Shown here in pieces: positions 8,388-16,941 of a stretch of 64,000 nt of DNA; within the stretch, counting starts at the first letter, position 1; each line of letters begins with the position of its first letter. Origin of the DNA: Chitinophagaceae bacterium UBA1953. Its GTDB lineage: Bacteria > Bacteroidota > Bacteroidia > Chitinophagales > Chitinophagaceae. A model generated the notes under the pieces. The model was not told the origin of the DNA. It was given only the letters and a program-made list of their open reading frames with translations, and made no database searches. The stretch spans positions 197,395 through 261,394 of the forward strand of contig DDEN01000041.1 of assembly GCA_002336115.1 (NCBI GenBank), in the 5' to 3' direction. A program made the translations under genes and the position numbers.

Positions 8388-8395
8388 CAAAATTA
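8388..8395 (-). promoter_or_regulatory. -7 box of the envC-like gene
   Basis: Reverse strand TAATTTTG matches TAnnTTTG and lies 13 bases before the ATG at 8374. Confidence 0.5.
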
Positions 8396-8448
8396 AGGTT
8401 TCAGGTGTGCATTTATTGCCGTTTTTAATTGACACATGCTATTCGCCG

Positions 8449-8492
8449 AAAAAATTATCATTGTATTTATTAAAAGTACTTGATAATTTTTT
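8449..8492 (-). terminator. AT-rich hairpin after the ispF-dut-DUF4292 operon
   Basis: A perfect 12-bp inverted repeat AAAAAATTATCA / TGATAATTTTTT (8449-8460 and 8481-8492) with a 20-base loop. It lies 57 bases past the DUF4292 stop, and its reverse-strand arm ends in TTTTTT. The stem is AT-only apart from one pair, so it may be weak. Confidence 0.45.
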
Positions 8493-8549
8493 CAGCTTAT
8501 TTCAGGTTAAAAAGAGTAAACGCACTGTTCTGCGAAAACGTATCTCTCC

Positions 8550-9374
8550 CTAAATTCTTTTGAATTTTTTAGGAATTGAGAATGGAAAACTTAACACTTC
8601 ATTGAACTTATAGTCTTTAAACTTTAACTGAACATCTAATTTATTCTGCTGTGAAATAAAAATTTCTCTGTACGCAGAAAAGGGGAATCCTGCCTTTGTT
8701 TCATATTCCGTATAAATCAAATCGCAGGTTCTGTTAAGAGAAGGATCATTGTCATCCAGTTTACTTTTCTCAATTAAAAAGTTATTGTTGATGGAGATGA
8801 GATTTTTAAACAAAGCATCAACACTCAACAATGTATATCCCCTGTCATTGTTTGTGTAGGAAGTAATACTGTCTCTGTTAAAGAAAACCGGGTTGCCTAA
8901 TAAAAGATTCTGCAGGTCAGCAAAAGCAAAGGGAATCTGGCTCAGCTCCTGGATATGAGATAAAGGGCGAACCTGGTACGTATTGGCCAGTTTATCTAAT
9001 ACTTTAATGCTGTCGGGAGTAATCAGCACACGAAAGCCCTCAATGCCCAGTTCATTTCCCAGTGAAAGCCATATAATACTGTCTTTCTGCATGCGAACAT
9101 TGGCTACAAAATCGGGCTGTCGTCCTTTTGAATTAAAATAATCAACCTTAATCTTTGCTGAAAATGTAGTAAACTCAATTCTGTTTTTCTGAACACTTGA
9201 AATAAGGTTAGTAACCATACGTACTGTATCAGCATGAGTTGGCAACAAATCCGGTATTATAGTTGCAACAGTATCTTTCTTAACAATAGCCTGTTGTAAT
9301 TTCCTGGTTGACCGGCAGGCAGAAAAAATAACAATAAGCAAAAGCAATCCTGCAGCAAAAGAAAATTTCTTCAT
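8550..9374 (-). CDS. DUF4292 lipoprotein (LolA/LolB-like fold)
   Basis: A 274-residue protein with a lipoprotein signal: the hydrophobic run ends in IFSACRST, a lipobox with Cys about residue 20. The body matches DUF4292, a Bacteroidota family thought to share the half-barrel fold of LolA/LolB (family knowledge, function unproven). Recognisable are the SAKIKVDYFNSKGRQ strand, the DSIIWLSLGNELGIEGFRVLITPDS segment and a closing KFKDYKFNEVLSFPFSIP. It starts 5 bases after dut, so the two are translated from one mRNA. A role in lipoprotein or lipid handling at the outer membrane is an inference from the fold. Confidence 0.75.
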   Translation of the reverse strand: MKKFSFAAGLLLLIVIFSACRSTRKLQQAIVKKDTVATIIPDLLPTHADTVRMVTNLISSVQKNRIEFTTFSAKIKVDYFNSKGRQPDFVANVRMQKDSIIWLSLGNELGIEGFRVLITPDSIKVLDKLANTYQVRPLSHIQELSQIPFAFADLQNLLLGNPVFFNRDSITSYTNNDRGYTLLSVDALFKNLISINNNFLIEKSKLDDNDPSLNRTCDLIYTEYETKAGFPFSAYREIFISQQNKLDVQLKFKDYKFNEVLSFPFSIPKKFKRI

Positions 9375-9379
9375 GAGTT

Positions 9380-9814
9380 TTATTGTTTTCCAGTACTGCC
9401 AAATCCTCCGGCATTACGGGTTGTTTGATCAATTTCTTCGGAAAGCATCCAGTTTACTTTTTCCACTTTCTGAATAACCATCTGTGCAATGCGCTCTCCG
9501 CTCTGGATGGTGTGCGGTTGTTTATCAAGATTAATTAAAATAATTTTTATTTCGCCCCGGTAATCGGCATCAATTGTACCGGGGGTATTAAGACATGTAA
9601 TGCCCTGCTTGGCAGCAAGTCCGCTTCGTGGTCTTATCTGCGCTTCAAACCCATCAGGCAATTCAATATAAAGTCCTGTGGAAATTAATGCACGTTCCAT
9701 TGGCTTCAGTTCAATTGCAGCCTGCAAATAAGCTCTCACATCCATTCCGCTTGAGCCCTCTGTAGCATAAGTGGGTAAAGGATTGTTCGAGCGGTTGATA
9801 ATTTTTACCGTCAT
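9380..9814 (-). CDS. dut: dUTP diphosphatase
   Basis: A 144-residue trimeric-type dUTPase, which hydrolyses dUTP to dUMP and PPi and so keeps uracil out of DNA while feeding dTMP synthesis. All five motifs are present in order: SSGMDVRAYL, RPRSGLAAKQGI, GTIDADYRGEIK (with catalytic Asp and Tyr), GERIAQMVIQ and NAGGFGSTGK. It overlaps ispF by 4 bases (ATGA), a sign of translational coupling. Confidence 0.95.
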   Translation of the reverse strand: MTVKIINRSNNPLPTYATEGSSGMDVRAYLQAAIELKPMERALISTGLYIELPDGFEAQIRPRSGLAAKQGITCLNTPGTIDADYRGEIKIILINLDKQPHTIQSGERIAQMVIQKVEKVNWMLSEEIDQTTRNAGGFGSTGKQ

Positions 9815-10296
9815 GATTCCGTTTTTTCGAGTAATACAGTGGCATTTGCAACAAGCCCTTCTTCTCTCCCGACAAATCCCATTTTTTCAGTTGTGGTAGC
9901 TTTAACTGAAACAGCATCTGCATCCAGTTCAAGAATAGCGGCAATTGTTTGCTGCATCAGGCTGATGTAAGGCTTTATTTTAGGTGCCTGCAGGCACAAA
10001 GTACTGTCAACATTCACCACACGATACCCTTTTTCCCTGATTTTATTGTATGATCGCTGCAACAGTATCTTACTGTCAATATCTTTAAACTCGTTTGATG
10101 TATCGGGAAAATGGGTTCCAATATCGCCTAACGCAAGGGCTCCAAGTAAAGCATCGCAAATGGCATGAAGCAACACATCGGCATCGCTGTGCCCCAATGC
10201 ACCTTTGTGATGCGGAATTTCCACACCCCCAATAAAAAGCTTCCTTCCTTCAGCAAGCTGATGGTAATCGATACCAGTTCCTATTCTCAATGCCAT
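9811..10296 (-). CDS. ispF: 2-C-methyl-D-erythritol 2,4-cyclodiphosphate synthase
   Basis: A 161-residue protein that cyclises CDP-methylerythritol 2-phosphate, releasing CMP, in the MEP isoprenoid pathway. The metal ligands are in GTGIDYHQL (Asp and His near residues 9-11) and the next conserved block is HSDADVLLHAICDALLGA. GDIGTHFPD and the late SVKATTTEKMGFVGREEG segment complete the family signature. It heads the ispF-dut-DUF4292 operon. A TACCTTCG (one mismatch to the -7 consensus) lies 15 bases upstream, within the porV terminator stem. Confidence 0.95.
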   Translation of the reverse strand: MALRIGTGIDYHQLAEGRKLFIGGVEIPHHKGALGHSDADVLLHAICDALLGALALGDIGTHFPDTSNEFKDIDSKILLQRSYNKIREKGYRVVNVDSTLCLQAPKIKPYISLMQQTIAAILELDADAVSVKATTTEKMGFVGREEGLVANATVLLEKTES

Positions 10297-10300
10297 ATTT

Positions 10301-10337
10301 AAAAATAAAAAAGCGAAGGTAAATTACCTCCGCTTTT
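10301..10337 (-). terminator. intrinsic terminator of porU-porV
   Basis: Reverse strand AAGCGgAGGTAA, short loop, TTACCTtCGCTT, then a run of T and A (10301-10310). The stem allows one mismatch pair. It sits between porV (stop 10360) and ispF (start 10296). Confidence 0.75.
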
Positions 10338-10359
10338 AACAAAATATCTTTTAGAACCA

Positions 10360-11541
10360 TTAATCATTTGTTATACCGGTTCCGCCATCTCCACCAAGAT
10401 CAAATACAAGGCTGAAACGGGTGGTATTGCTTAACGGATTACGGGTTTGACCCTGACCTGAAGGAACAAGATAAGAGAAATTAAAACCAAGACGATTGTA
10501 TTTAACACCTAAACCCACACTGAAATATTTGCGGTTTCCTTTAGTTTTTGATTCATAGAAGTACCCAGCCCTTGCAAAAAACAGATCATTATAGCTGTAT
10601 TCGGTGCCTGCCGATATCTGGAATTCTTTCAGTTCTTCACTAAAACCGCCAGGAGCATCGCCAAACGATGAGAACCAACTGGCCGGAACACTTTTATTAC
10701 GGTAGTTTTCAAGCGCACTGGCAGTAGTATCGGTTGGAGGAGTGGGAACCATCAGTTTATTTATATCAATACCGAAACTGATTTTATTTGTTTCATCAAT
10801 TGTTTTCTGATAAGCGCCGCCAATACCAAAATTTGCAGGAATGTAATCTTTGCCTCTTGCATCATTTGTATATTGAATTTTACTACCAAGATTGCTGAGA
10901 ACAGCACCGGCAGTAAACCCGTTGCCTTCTTCGTTTATTCCATTATAGAAAAAAGAAAGATCGCCGGCTACAGCAGTACCGGCCTTATAGGTTACACCAC
11001 CTTCACTGTAGCCACTCGCAAGATTTGAATAAATGAACCGCAATGCAACTCCAATGCCAAGTTTATCACTCAAACGGCGGCTGTAACCACCATCAATTGA
11101 CCATTCACGGGGCATTGCAGTTTTAATTGGATTACCTGAATAATCGGTGAACTGAATATTACCTAAGTTGAAATAACGCAACGAACCGGACACAGCCTGA
11201 TCTTCATTAATCTGATGATACCCTGCTACAGCGCCAATAAATACATCATTTAATCCAAGATCTTTTAACCATGGGGTATATGTTAAGCCAATAGCTGATG
11301 GCTGTGATGCAAAAGGAATTTTTGCCTGGTTCCAGAACGATGCATTTGCATCGGCCGAAGTGGCAATACCAACATCTCCCATACCTCCTGCACGGGCATC
11401 GGGCGAAATACGGAGCATTGGAACTGCGGTTGTAACTACATTAATGGATTGCGTGGTTTGGGCAAACAAGGCTACAGAATAAAAAGAGAGAAAAAAAGTC
11501 AGGATAAATCTGTTTCTCTTCAGCATTTTGATTTGGGGCAT
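10360..11541 (-). CDS. porV: type IX secretion outer-membrane protein PorV
   Basis: A 393-residue outer-membrane beta-barrel of the FadL-like type. PorV shuttles T9SS cargo from the translocon to the PorU sortase. Signal peptide: FFLSFYSVALFAQ after a positively charged start (ATGs at 11541 and 11526 are both possible). The segment after the signal, PMLRISPDARAGGMGDVGIA followed by SADANASFWNQAKIPFA, is diagnostic of PorV/PorQ proteins. The body alternates short hydrophobic strands and ends in a strand ending RFSLVFDLGG. It follows porU after 46 bases and is closed by an intrinsic terminator. Confidence 0.9.
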   Translation of the reverse strand: MPQIKMLKRNRFILTFFLSFYSVALFAQTTQSINVVTTAVPMLRISPDARAGGMGDVGIATSADANASFWNQAKIPFASQPSAIGLTYTPWLKDLGLNDVFIGAVAGYHQINEDQAVSGSLRYFNLGNIQFTDYSGNPIKTAMPREWSIDGGYSRRLSDKLGIGVALRFIYSNLASGYSEGGVTYKAGTAVAGDLSFFYNGINEEGNGFTAGAVLSNLGSKIQYTNDARGKDYIPANFGIGGAYQKTIDETNKISFGIDINKLMVPTPPTDTTASALENYRNKSVPASWFSSFGDAPGGFSEELKEFQISAGTEYSYNDLFFARAGYFYESKTKGNRKYFSVGLGVKYNRLGFNFSYLVPSGQGQTRNPLSNTTRFSLVFDLGGDGGTGITND

Positions 11542-11587
11542 AAAAAGTTTTTTTCAATAAAGCTTAGTAAGACAGGACAGATAGCAT

Positions 11588-14500
11588 TTAAAGGACAACC
11601 AATTTTTGCAGTGCGGACTGCTTTTTACCATTTGAATCTTTTACTTCCAGTTGGTAAATATAAACTCCCCTGCCTATTTTCTGTCCATAATCGTCCTTCC
11701 CGTCCCACTCAATTTCAAAAGAACGGTTTCCTTCATTATTTATTGTGCGGGTAATTGTTTTTACAACCTTTCCCGAAACAGTGTAAATACGGATTAATAT
11801 CTGCAGATTATCGCCCGGCCTGTTATGCTCAAACATGAATGTTGTTCTGTTTGTAAACGGGTTGGGATAATTATAAACATGCGCCAGCTTTAAATCTCCG
11901 TCTTTTACCACTCTGAACTCAAGTTCGTATTCACCGCTGTTATTCTGCACATCCCAGGCTTTTATTTTCAAGGTATGGTTTCCCTCGGTCAGGTTCTGAA
12001 GCTGAAATCGTACTGTTCCTTTCTGGTAGCTGTCTGTTTCAGCTTCATAGTAGTCGTTTAAAACAAAATACTGGTTGTTGTCATTGTCAATTGTAGCTAC
12101 CAGGTCGTGACCAATACCTGTTGAAACAGTATTAATTCCGCTTGAATCGGATAATTTCAGAAGTAAAACCGGGTTTTCATTGGTAATCCCGCCATTAACA
12201 AACTTTTCATCATTTAGCCACCCTTTTATTACGGGGCCAATATTGTCAGTAACAGGATTGTTTGATGCTCCGCCAACTATAATTGAAGTTTCAGCTCCAG
12301 CTCCGTCTTTCACTCCATCTTCCGTATAATAGCTGATTTTTCCATTGCCATATTGGTAATTAATATCTTTAGGAACAACAAAACTGTAGCTGAATTTTCC
12401 GTTTACAACTTTTGCCTTACCTCTGAAAATGATATTTGACTGATTGCTGAACGAAACAACCGGACTTGCCGCATCATTCCCTAACGTTTTAGACAACTGG
12501 GGTTTATCAAAAATTACAGGATATACATTACCGTTAAAGCTGGTAAGAAGATTCCCTGACACATCAGTTACTTCGCCCTTAATTGTATAACGATCCAATG
12601 CTTTCAATGTGTCGGAAGAAGGCGGCTGATTATTGATTTGTTTTGAACGTACTTTTAATACAGGAAAGGCCAGCCGTAACGCAGGATCGCCCAAAAGGGT
12701 AAACTTGCGGTTATTGATATAATCGCCGAAGTTCTGGTATGTGTAATTCTTTGCCCTTTTCACCGCCTCACCTAATGTTGGAAAAACTCCATTCTGATCT
12801 GTGGCCAGAGCCATTTTCAAATAATTATTGTTGATGATCCGGTTACTGAAAGCAAATACAACTCTTGTAGTGGTCATCATGGCAATTGCACCTGTTTTTT
12901 CTTTCAGCAGAATGCTTTCTCCAATTGAGTTATTTAAAGGATCGTCATAAGGAGCAAAATCACATGTAGCAGTAATAAACAAGGGGAGTTTGTTTTTGTT
13001 GGTCCAACTGTTTACCATATCCGGGTCAAGAATATCTTCTTCGGCAAGTCTTTTTGAGCCTCCATGACCGCTGTAATTCCATATCAAGGTTCCCGAAAAA
13101 ATATTATTATTGATAGCTGTATTTACATCTGGATAACGGCTGCCGCCACTGCCGCTTTGCTGGCGGTAAGCATCAAGATAAATCTTTGCAATATTAAAAT
13201 TATTGTTCTGCTGAATGAGTTGTGCATGCAGTTCAGCATCACTCAGGTGGATATTATTATCTTCATCATCAGCCACCAATGTTATTTCATTTCGCCAAGG
13301 GCCAAAACAATCTTTATCGCTGTAATGGATAATTTTATCAACTACATAACGGGCTTCATCAACCGTTTTTGCGGGAATACGTCCAATGCCAATATCCAGC
13401 ATATTTACCGGGTACGACTGATTGATGTTATCCCCATTATCCAGAAAACCAAAAAAATCATCAGAAGTATAAGTCGAGAGCGGATCTAATGATGAAGCAC
13501 TTTCATAACAGGGTACAAGATTTGTATTACTCTTGATCCTGTTCTGGTAATCGTATGAAGCATCACCAAAAAGCAGCAAATACCGGGGTTGTTTTGAGGT
13601 GTCACCACCCGCCCTGTCGTAAAACATTTTTACAAAATCTCTTATTGCAACCGGATCGGGTGTACCCGAAGAAAATTCGTTGAACACCTGGTCTGTAGTG
13701 GCAACCAGCACGCTTAATGATTGATTTTGCTGATGCCATGCAGCCAAGCGCTGTGCTTCGGTTAGCAATAAAGGATTTACAACAATCAGGTACTCTTTTT
13801 GTGATGAGCTATGCAGATTCTGGTTGCTGACTTTACCAATTGCAGTTGGCACAAGAAATTCCTGCGGGTTAAATGCAACATACTCATGAAGTTGCTCATT
13901 ACGGTTAATAAACCGGAATTCGTTTCCGGTAATATTTCCCTGAACATTAGCTGGCCTTAGCTGATCCGTAATATCCCAAACTACTGTACCGGTTGATGCC
14001 GACTGAAGCCTGAACTCGGCTGCATTTCCTGCCCCAATAGATTCCCAATCCAGGAACAAAAGCTGATTCACCCCATTCATACTTAACTGCCTTACAGGGA
14101 ACAGCTCAAACCAGTTCAGCCAACCCTGAGCATTTACGCTCAACGGCTGGTAGGTATATTGAATAGTAATGCCTGGCTGATTTGATGTGAAAGAAGTAAC
14201 AAGTTCGTGAGGTGATGCAATGGGGTCGTAAGTTCCTGTGCCAACCAGTTGAATGGTTTGCTGCGCAACTGCAACATCATTTGCCTTAACAAGAAATGAG
14301 CTGTTACTGCCGGTACTCCTTGCCGCCACATTTGAAACCATTGTAACAGGAGCAGAAGTTACAAGATTGGGGAAACTTGCTGAAAAATTTCTGGTAAGGG
14401 TTAAGCCGGGTACATTACTGAATTCTTCACCATACCATTCCTTACCGCTTTTTAGAAAATTTACAGTATCCAGTTCATAAGCATATCTGTCTTTGAAACT

Positions 14501-15001
14501 GGTTATTACAGAGCCGGGCAATAAACTACTGTTGTTGATATTTTGTACCCGCAGGCCGGTTCCGCCAATAGTAATAAAAAAGAATGCTTCTTTTGAATAA
14601 AGATTTTTCTGGTGTCGAAAGCGCTGGTTAACCGAATCTTTTACCCAGGAATCAGGCCCGGAAGCATAAAAAAGAAAATAATCTGTTCCACTAAAAAGGC
14701 CATCTCCACCATCAACCACCTGGATGGCATTTTCAGAAAGATCATCTGCACGGGAAATATTATTTGCCTCAGATAGCATTTGCCCGCCATTCCCATACAA
14801 TCGTATGCTGTTGCTTGATAAGCCGGAAGTACTGATACCTAAAGACTGCAAAAAAGCAGCATCAACTTTATAAACACCGGCTTTTTTTACTGAAACCTTA
14901 TACCAACTGCCATTTGCAAGCACTGAATTGTTGCTGTAAACACGCTGGGCAGTGCTTTTAAAGAAGAAAAAAATCGCCAATAACAGTGCTGTGTAACGCA
15001 T
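11588..15001 (-). CDS. porU: type IX secretion sortase PorU
   Basis: Using the ATG at 15001 gives 1137 residues with signal peptide MRYTALLLAIFFFFKSTAQR. The alternative ATG at 15064 lies upstream of a good -7 box and is unlikely. The gingipain-type C25 peptidase domain is in the middle; the catalytic dyad is visible as NYSGHGG (His, about residue 645) and ITATCDFAPYDDP (Cys, about 680). Ig-like beta domains follow, and a C-terminal FlgD-like domain begins at YNYPNPFTNRT. PorU cuts off the C-terminal sorting domain of secreted proteins and attaches them to the surface glycolipid. porU and porV next to gldJ is a known T9SS arrangement. Confidence 0.92.
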   Translation of the reverse strand: MRYTALLLAIFFFFKSTAQRVYSNNSVLANGSWYKVSVKKAGVYKVDAAFLQSLGISTSGLSSNSIRLYGNGGQMLSEANNISRADDLSENAIQVVDGGDGLFSGTDYFLFYASGPDSWVKDSVNQRFRHQKNLYSKEAFFFITIGGTGLRVQNINNSSLLPGSVITSFKDRYAYELDTVNFLKSGKEWYGEEFSNVPGLTLTRNFSASFPNLVTSAPVTMVSNVAARSTGSNSSFLVKANDVAVAQQTIQLVGTGTYDPIASPHELVTSFTSNQPGITIQYTYQPLSVNAQGWLNWFELFPVRQLSMNGVNQLLFLDWESIGAGNAAEFRLQSASTGTVVWDITDQLRPANVQGNITGNEFRFINRNEQLHEYVAFNPQEFLVPTAIGKVSNQNLHSSSQKEYLIVVNPLLLTEAQRLAAWHQQNQSLSVLVATTDQVFNEFSSGTPDPVAIRDFVKMFYDRAGGDTSKQPRYLLLFGDASYDYQNRIKSNTNLVPCYESASSLDPLSTYTSDDFFGFLDNGDNINQSYPVNMLDIGIGRIPAKTVDEARYVVDKIIHYSDKDCFGPWRNEITLVADDEDNNIHLSDAELHAQLIQQNNNFNIAKIYLDAYRQQSGSGGSRYPDVNTAINNNIFSGTLIWNYSGHGGSKRLAEEDILDPDMVNSWTNKNKLPLFITATCDFAPYDDPLNNSIGESILLKEKTGAIAMMTTTRVVFAFSNRIINNNYLKMALATDQNGVFPTLGEAVKRAKNYTYQNFGDYINNRKFTLLGDPALRLAFPVLKVRSKQINNQPPSSDTLKALDRYTIKGEVTDVSGNLLTSFNGNVYPVIFDKPQLSKTLGNDAASPVVSFSNQSNIIFRGKAKVVNGKFSYSFVVPKDINYQYGNGKISYYTEDGVKDGAGAETSIIVGGASNNPVTDNIGPVIKGWLNDEKFVNGGITNENPVLLLKLSDSSGINTVSTGIGHDLVATIDNDNNQYFVLNDYYEAETDSYQKGTVRFQLQNLTEGNHTLKIKAWDVQNNSGEYELEFRVVKDGDLKLAHVYNYPNPFTNRTTFMFEHNRPGDNLQILIRIYTVSGKVVKTITRTINNEGNRSFEIEWDGKDDYGQKIGRGVYIYQLEVKDSNGKKQSALQKLVVL

Positions 15002-15012
15002 AGTGTCGTGAA

Positions 15013-15020
15013 CAAATATA
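15013..15020 (-). promoter_or_regulatory. -7 box of porU
   Basis: Reverse strand TATATTTG matches TAnnTTTG, 11 bases before the ATG at 15001. This is the reason for preferring that start. Confidence 0.6.
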
Positions 15021-15156
15021 AACGATTCAGTCTGGAGATGACATATTTCAAAAAAATGCTGCAAATGCCCGTATTTCTACTAAAAAAAATAAAAGCGGAA
15101 ATACTAAAATTTATACATTGAACGTTTAATGTGCAATAATTTCAAAAAGATTACAT

Positions 15157-15164
15157 TATGTTTG
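15157..15164 (+). promoter_or_regulatory. -7 box of gldJ
   Basis: TATGTTTG matches TAnnTTTG and would give a leader of about 75 bases before the gldJ start at 15246. The box is divergent from that of porU, so the two T9SS transcripts share a control region of about 245 bases. Confidence 0.5.
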
Positions 15165-15245
15165 TGATGATCTCATACCAAAATTTGGGATGAAAATCCA
15201 ATATAATAATTTTGAATTTCACTCGTTAACTATCAAAACGAAAAG

Positions 15246-16793
15246 ATGAAAAACCTTTTCCGCATTAAAAATCTTGGAATCCTTTTAGTTGGGGCCGCAT
15301 TGTTATCTTCCTGTAACTTATTTAAAAAGAAACCGGAAAAATCAACCAATACCGGATGGACTTACAATGATCCTACAGGCAGTGGTTTCCGTGTTTCAAA
15401 AGAAAAAGAACAAAAAACCGGGCCCGGGCTTGTTTTTGTTGAAGGTGGTACATTTACAATGGGTGCCACTGAAGAAGACGTGATGCGAGACTGGAACAAC
15501 AGCCCACGCCGTGTAACAGTTGCGTCATTCTACATGGACGAAACAGAAGTTGCCAATGTTCACTACCGTGAATACCTCTATTGGCTCAACCGTGTGTTTA
15601 TGGATACAGCCATTACCAACCATGCTTTGCCAGATACATTATGCTGGAGAAGCGAACTGGCTTATAATGAACCTTATGTTGATTATTATTTCCGTCATCC
15701 ATCTTATAATTTATATCCCGTTGTAGGTGTTAGCTGGAAACAGGCTTATGATTATTGTTTATGGCGTTCAGACAGGGTGAATGAAAACATCCTGTATGAA
15801 AAGGGCATTACAAACAAAAAAGCCGAAATGCAGAAACAAATGCAGGGTGGCGGTCAGGATAACTTCAATACAAAAGCTTATTTGTTAGGCGAATACCAGG
15901 CAACTCCTGGCAAATCGCTCAAAACTTATAAAGATCCTCTTACAAAACAGGTTCCCACTTCTATTTCATTTGAAGAAGGAATTCTTCTCCCAGACTACCG
16001 TCTGCCAACAGAAGCTGAGTGGGAATATGCTGCATACGGGTATATTGCACAGAACCCGAACCCCCGCCGTAGCGAAAAACGTCGTGGGGAAGAGTTAACC
16101 GCAAACAAACAAGTTTATCCATGGGCACAGAACGTAAATGGTCTTCGTGATGCAAAACGCAGTTCGTGGCAAGGACAGTTCCTCGCAAACTTTAAGCGTG
16201 GCGCAGGTGATAATATGGGTGTTGCAGGTGGTTTGAACGACCGTGCAGTTATACCCGGCCCAATTAATTCATTTTACCCTAATGGGTTTGGCCTTTATAA
16301 CATGGCAGGTAATGTAAGCGAATGGGTTGCCGACGTTTACAGACCTCTTACTCCTACTGATGGCGATGACTTTAATACTTATCGTGGTAATAAATTTCAA
16401 CGCATGGATTTGAGCACAGGAAAACCCGAAAGAGATTCTCTTGGTCGTATTAAGTACCGTGATGAAACTGAGGAAGAAGTGAAAAATCGTAGAAATTACC
16501 AACAAGGATATGCCATCAACTACCTTGATGGTGACTCATTGAGCCAGGTTCAGTATGGTTATGGAATTACAACATTGGTTAGTGATAAGAGCCGTGTTTA
16601 TAAAGGTGGTAGCTGGAACGACCGTGCATACTGGTTAAGCCCCGGAACACGCCGCTTCCTTGAAGAAGATCAAAGCAGCTCTACCATAGGTTTCCGTTGT
16701 GCAATGACCCGATATGGCAGCCAGGAAGGTAATGGACGAAAAACCGGCAACTGGTTCCAGAAAAGGAAACAAAACAACAGGAAAAGAAATTAA
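15246..16793 (+). CDS. gldJ: gliding motility/T9SS lipoprotein GldJ
   Basis: A 515-residue lipoprotein: the signal ends in AALLSSCNLF (Cys23). Residues about 60-495 form a formylglycine-generating-enzyme (SUMF1) fold, with GLVFVEGGTFTMG at the front, FYMDETEVANVHYREYL, and YKGGSWNDRAYW ... GFRCAMTRYG at the end. The TGWTYNDPTGSGF stretch after the lipid anchor and the DVMRDWNNSPRRVTV segment identify GldJ rather than GldK. GldJ is needed for gliding and for stability of the T9SS motor protein GldK. It is not expected to be enzymatic. The C-terminus is very basic (KTGNWFQKRKQNNRKRN). It is transcribed alone and closed by a strong terminator. Confidence 0.88.
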   Translation: MKNLFRIKNLGILLVGAALLSSCNLFKKKPEKSTNTGWTYNDPTGSGFRVSKEKEQKTGPGLVFVEGGTFTMGATEEDVMRDWNNSPRRVTVASFYMDETEVANVHYREYLYWLNRVFMDTAITNHALPDTLCWRSELAYNEPYVDYYFRHPSYNLYPVVGVSWKQAYDYCLWRSDRVNENILYEKGITNKKAEMQKQMQGGGQDNFNTKAYLLGEYQATPGKSLKTYKDPLTKQVPTSISFEEGILLPDYRLPTEAEWEYAAYGYIAQNPNPRRSEKRRGEELTANKQVYPWAQNVNGLRDAKRSSWQGQFLANFKRGAGDNMGVAGGLNDRAVIPGPINSFYPNGFGLYNMAGNVSEWVADVYRPLTPTDGDDFNTYRGNKFQRMDLSTGKPERDSLGRIKYRDETEEEVKNRRNYQQGYAINYLDGDSLSQVQYGYGITTLVSDKSRVYKGGSWNDRAYWLSPGTRRFLEEDQSSSTIGFRCAMTRYGSQEGNGRKTGNWFQKRKQNNRKRN

Positions 16794-16810
16794 GTTATTG
16801 AATGTTAATA

Positions 16811-16842
16811 AAACCCTTTGCGATTGCAAAGGGTTTTTTAGT
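16811..16842 (+). terminator. intrinsic terminator of gldJ
   Basis: AAACCCTTTGC, four-base loop, GCAAAGGGTTT, then TTTTAG. Eleven paired bases, 17 bases past the gldJ stop. Confidence 0.9.
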
Positions 16843-16928
16843 TTATAAAAATAAACCTCAATTGATCATCTATCCTGCTTCAAGATAAAAAAACAACAAA
16901 TATTCAACATCATTTTTATCCCAAAAGC

Positions 16929-16936
16929 TATCTTTG
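16929..16936 (+). promoter_or_regulatory. -7 box directly before murF
   Basis: TATCTTTG ends five bases before the murF ATG (16942). Transcription should begin at or next to the A of the start codon, a leaderless mRNA. Confidence 0.6.
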
Positions 16937-16941
16937 AGTTT

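Noticed and set aside
13064..13489. A 141-codon antisense frame within porU
   Set aside because: Lies across the C25 catalytic region of porU and has no independent signals.
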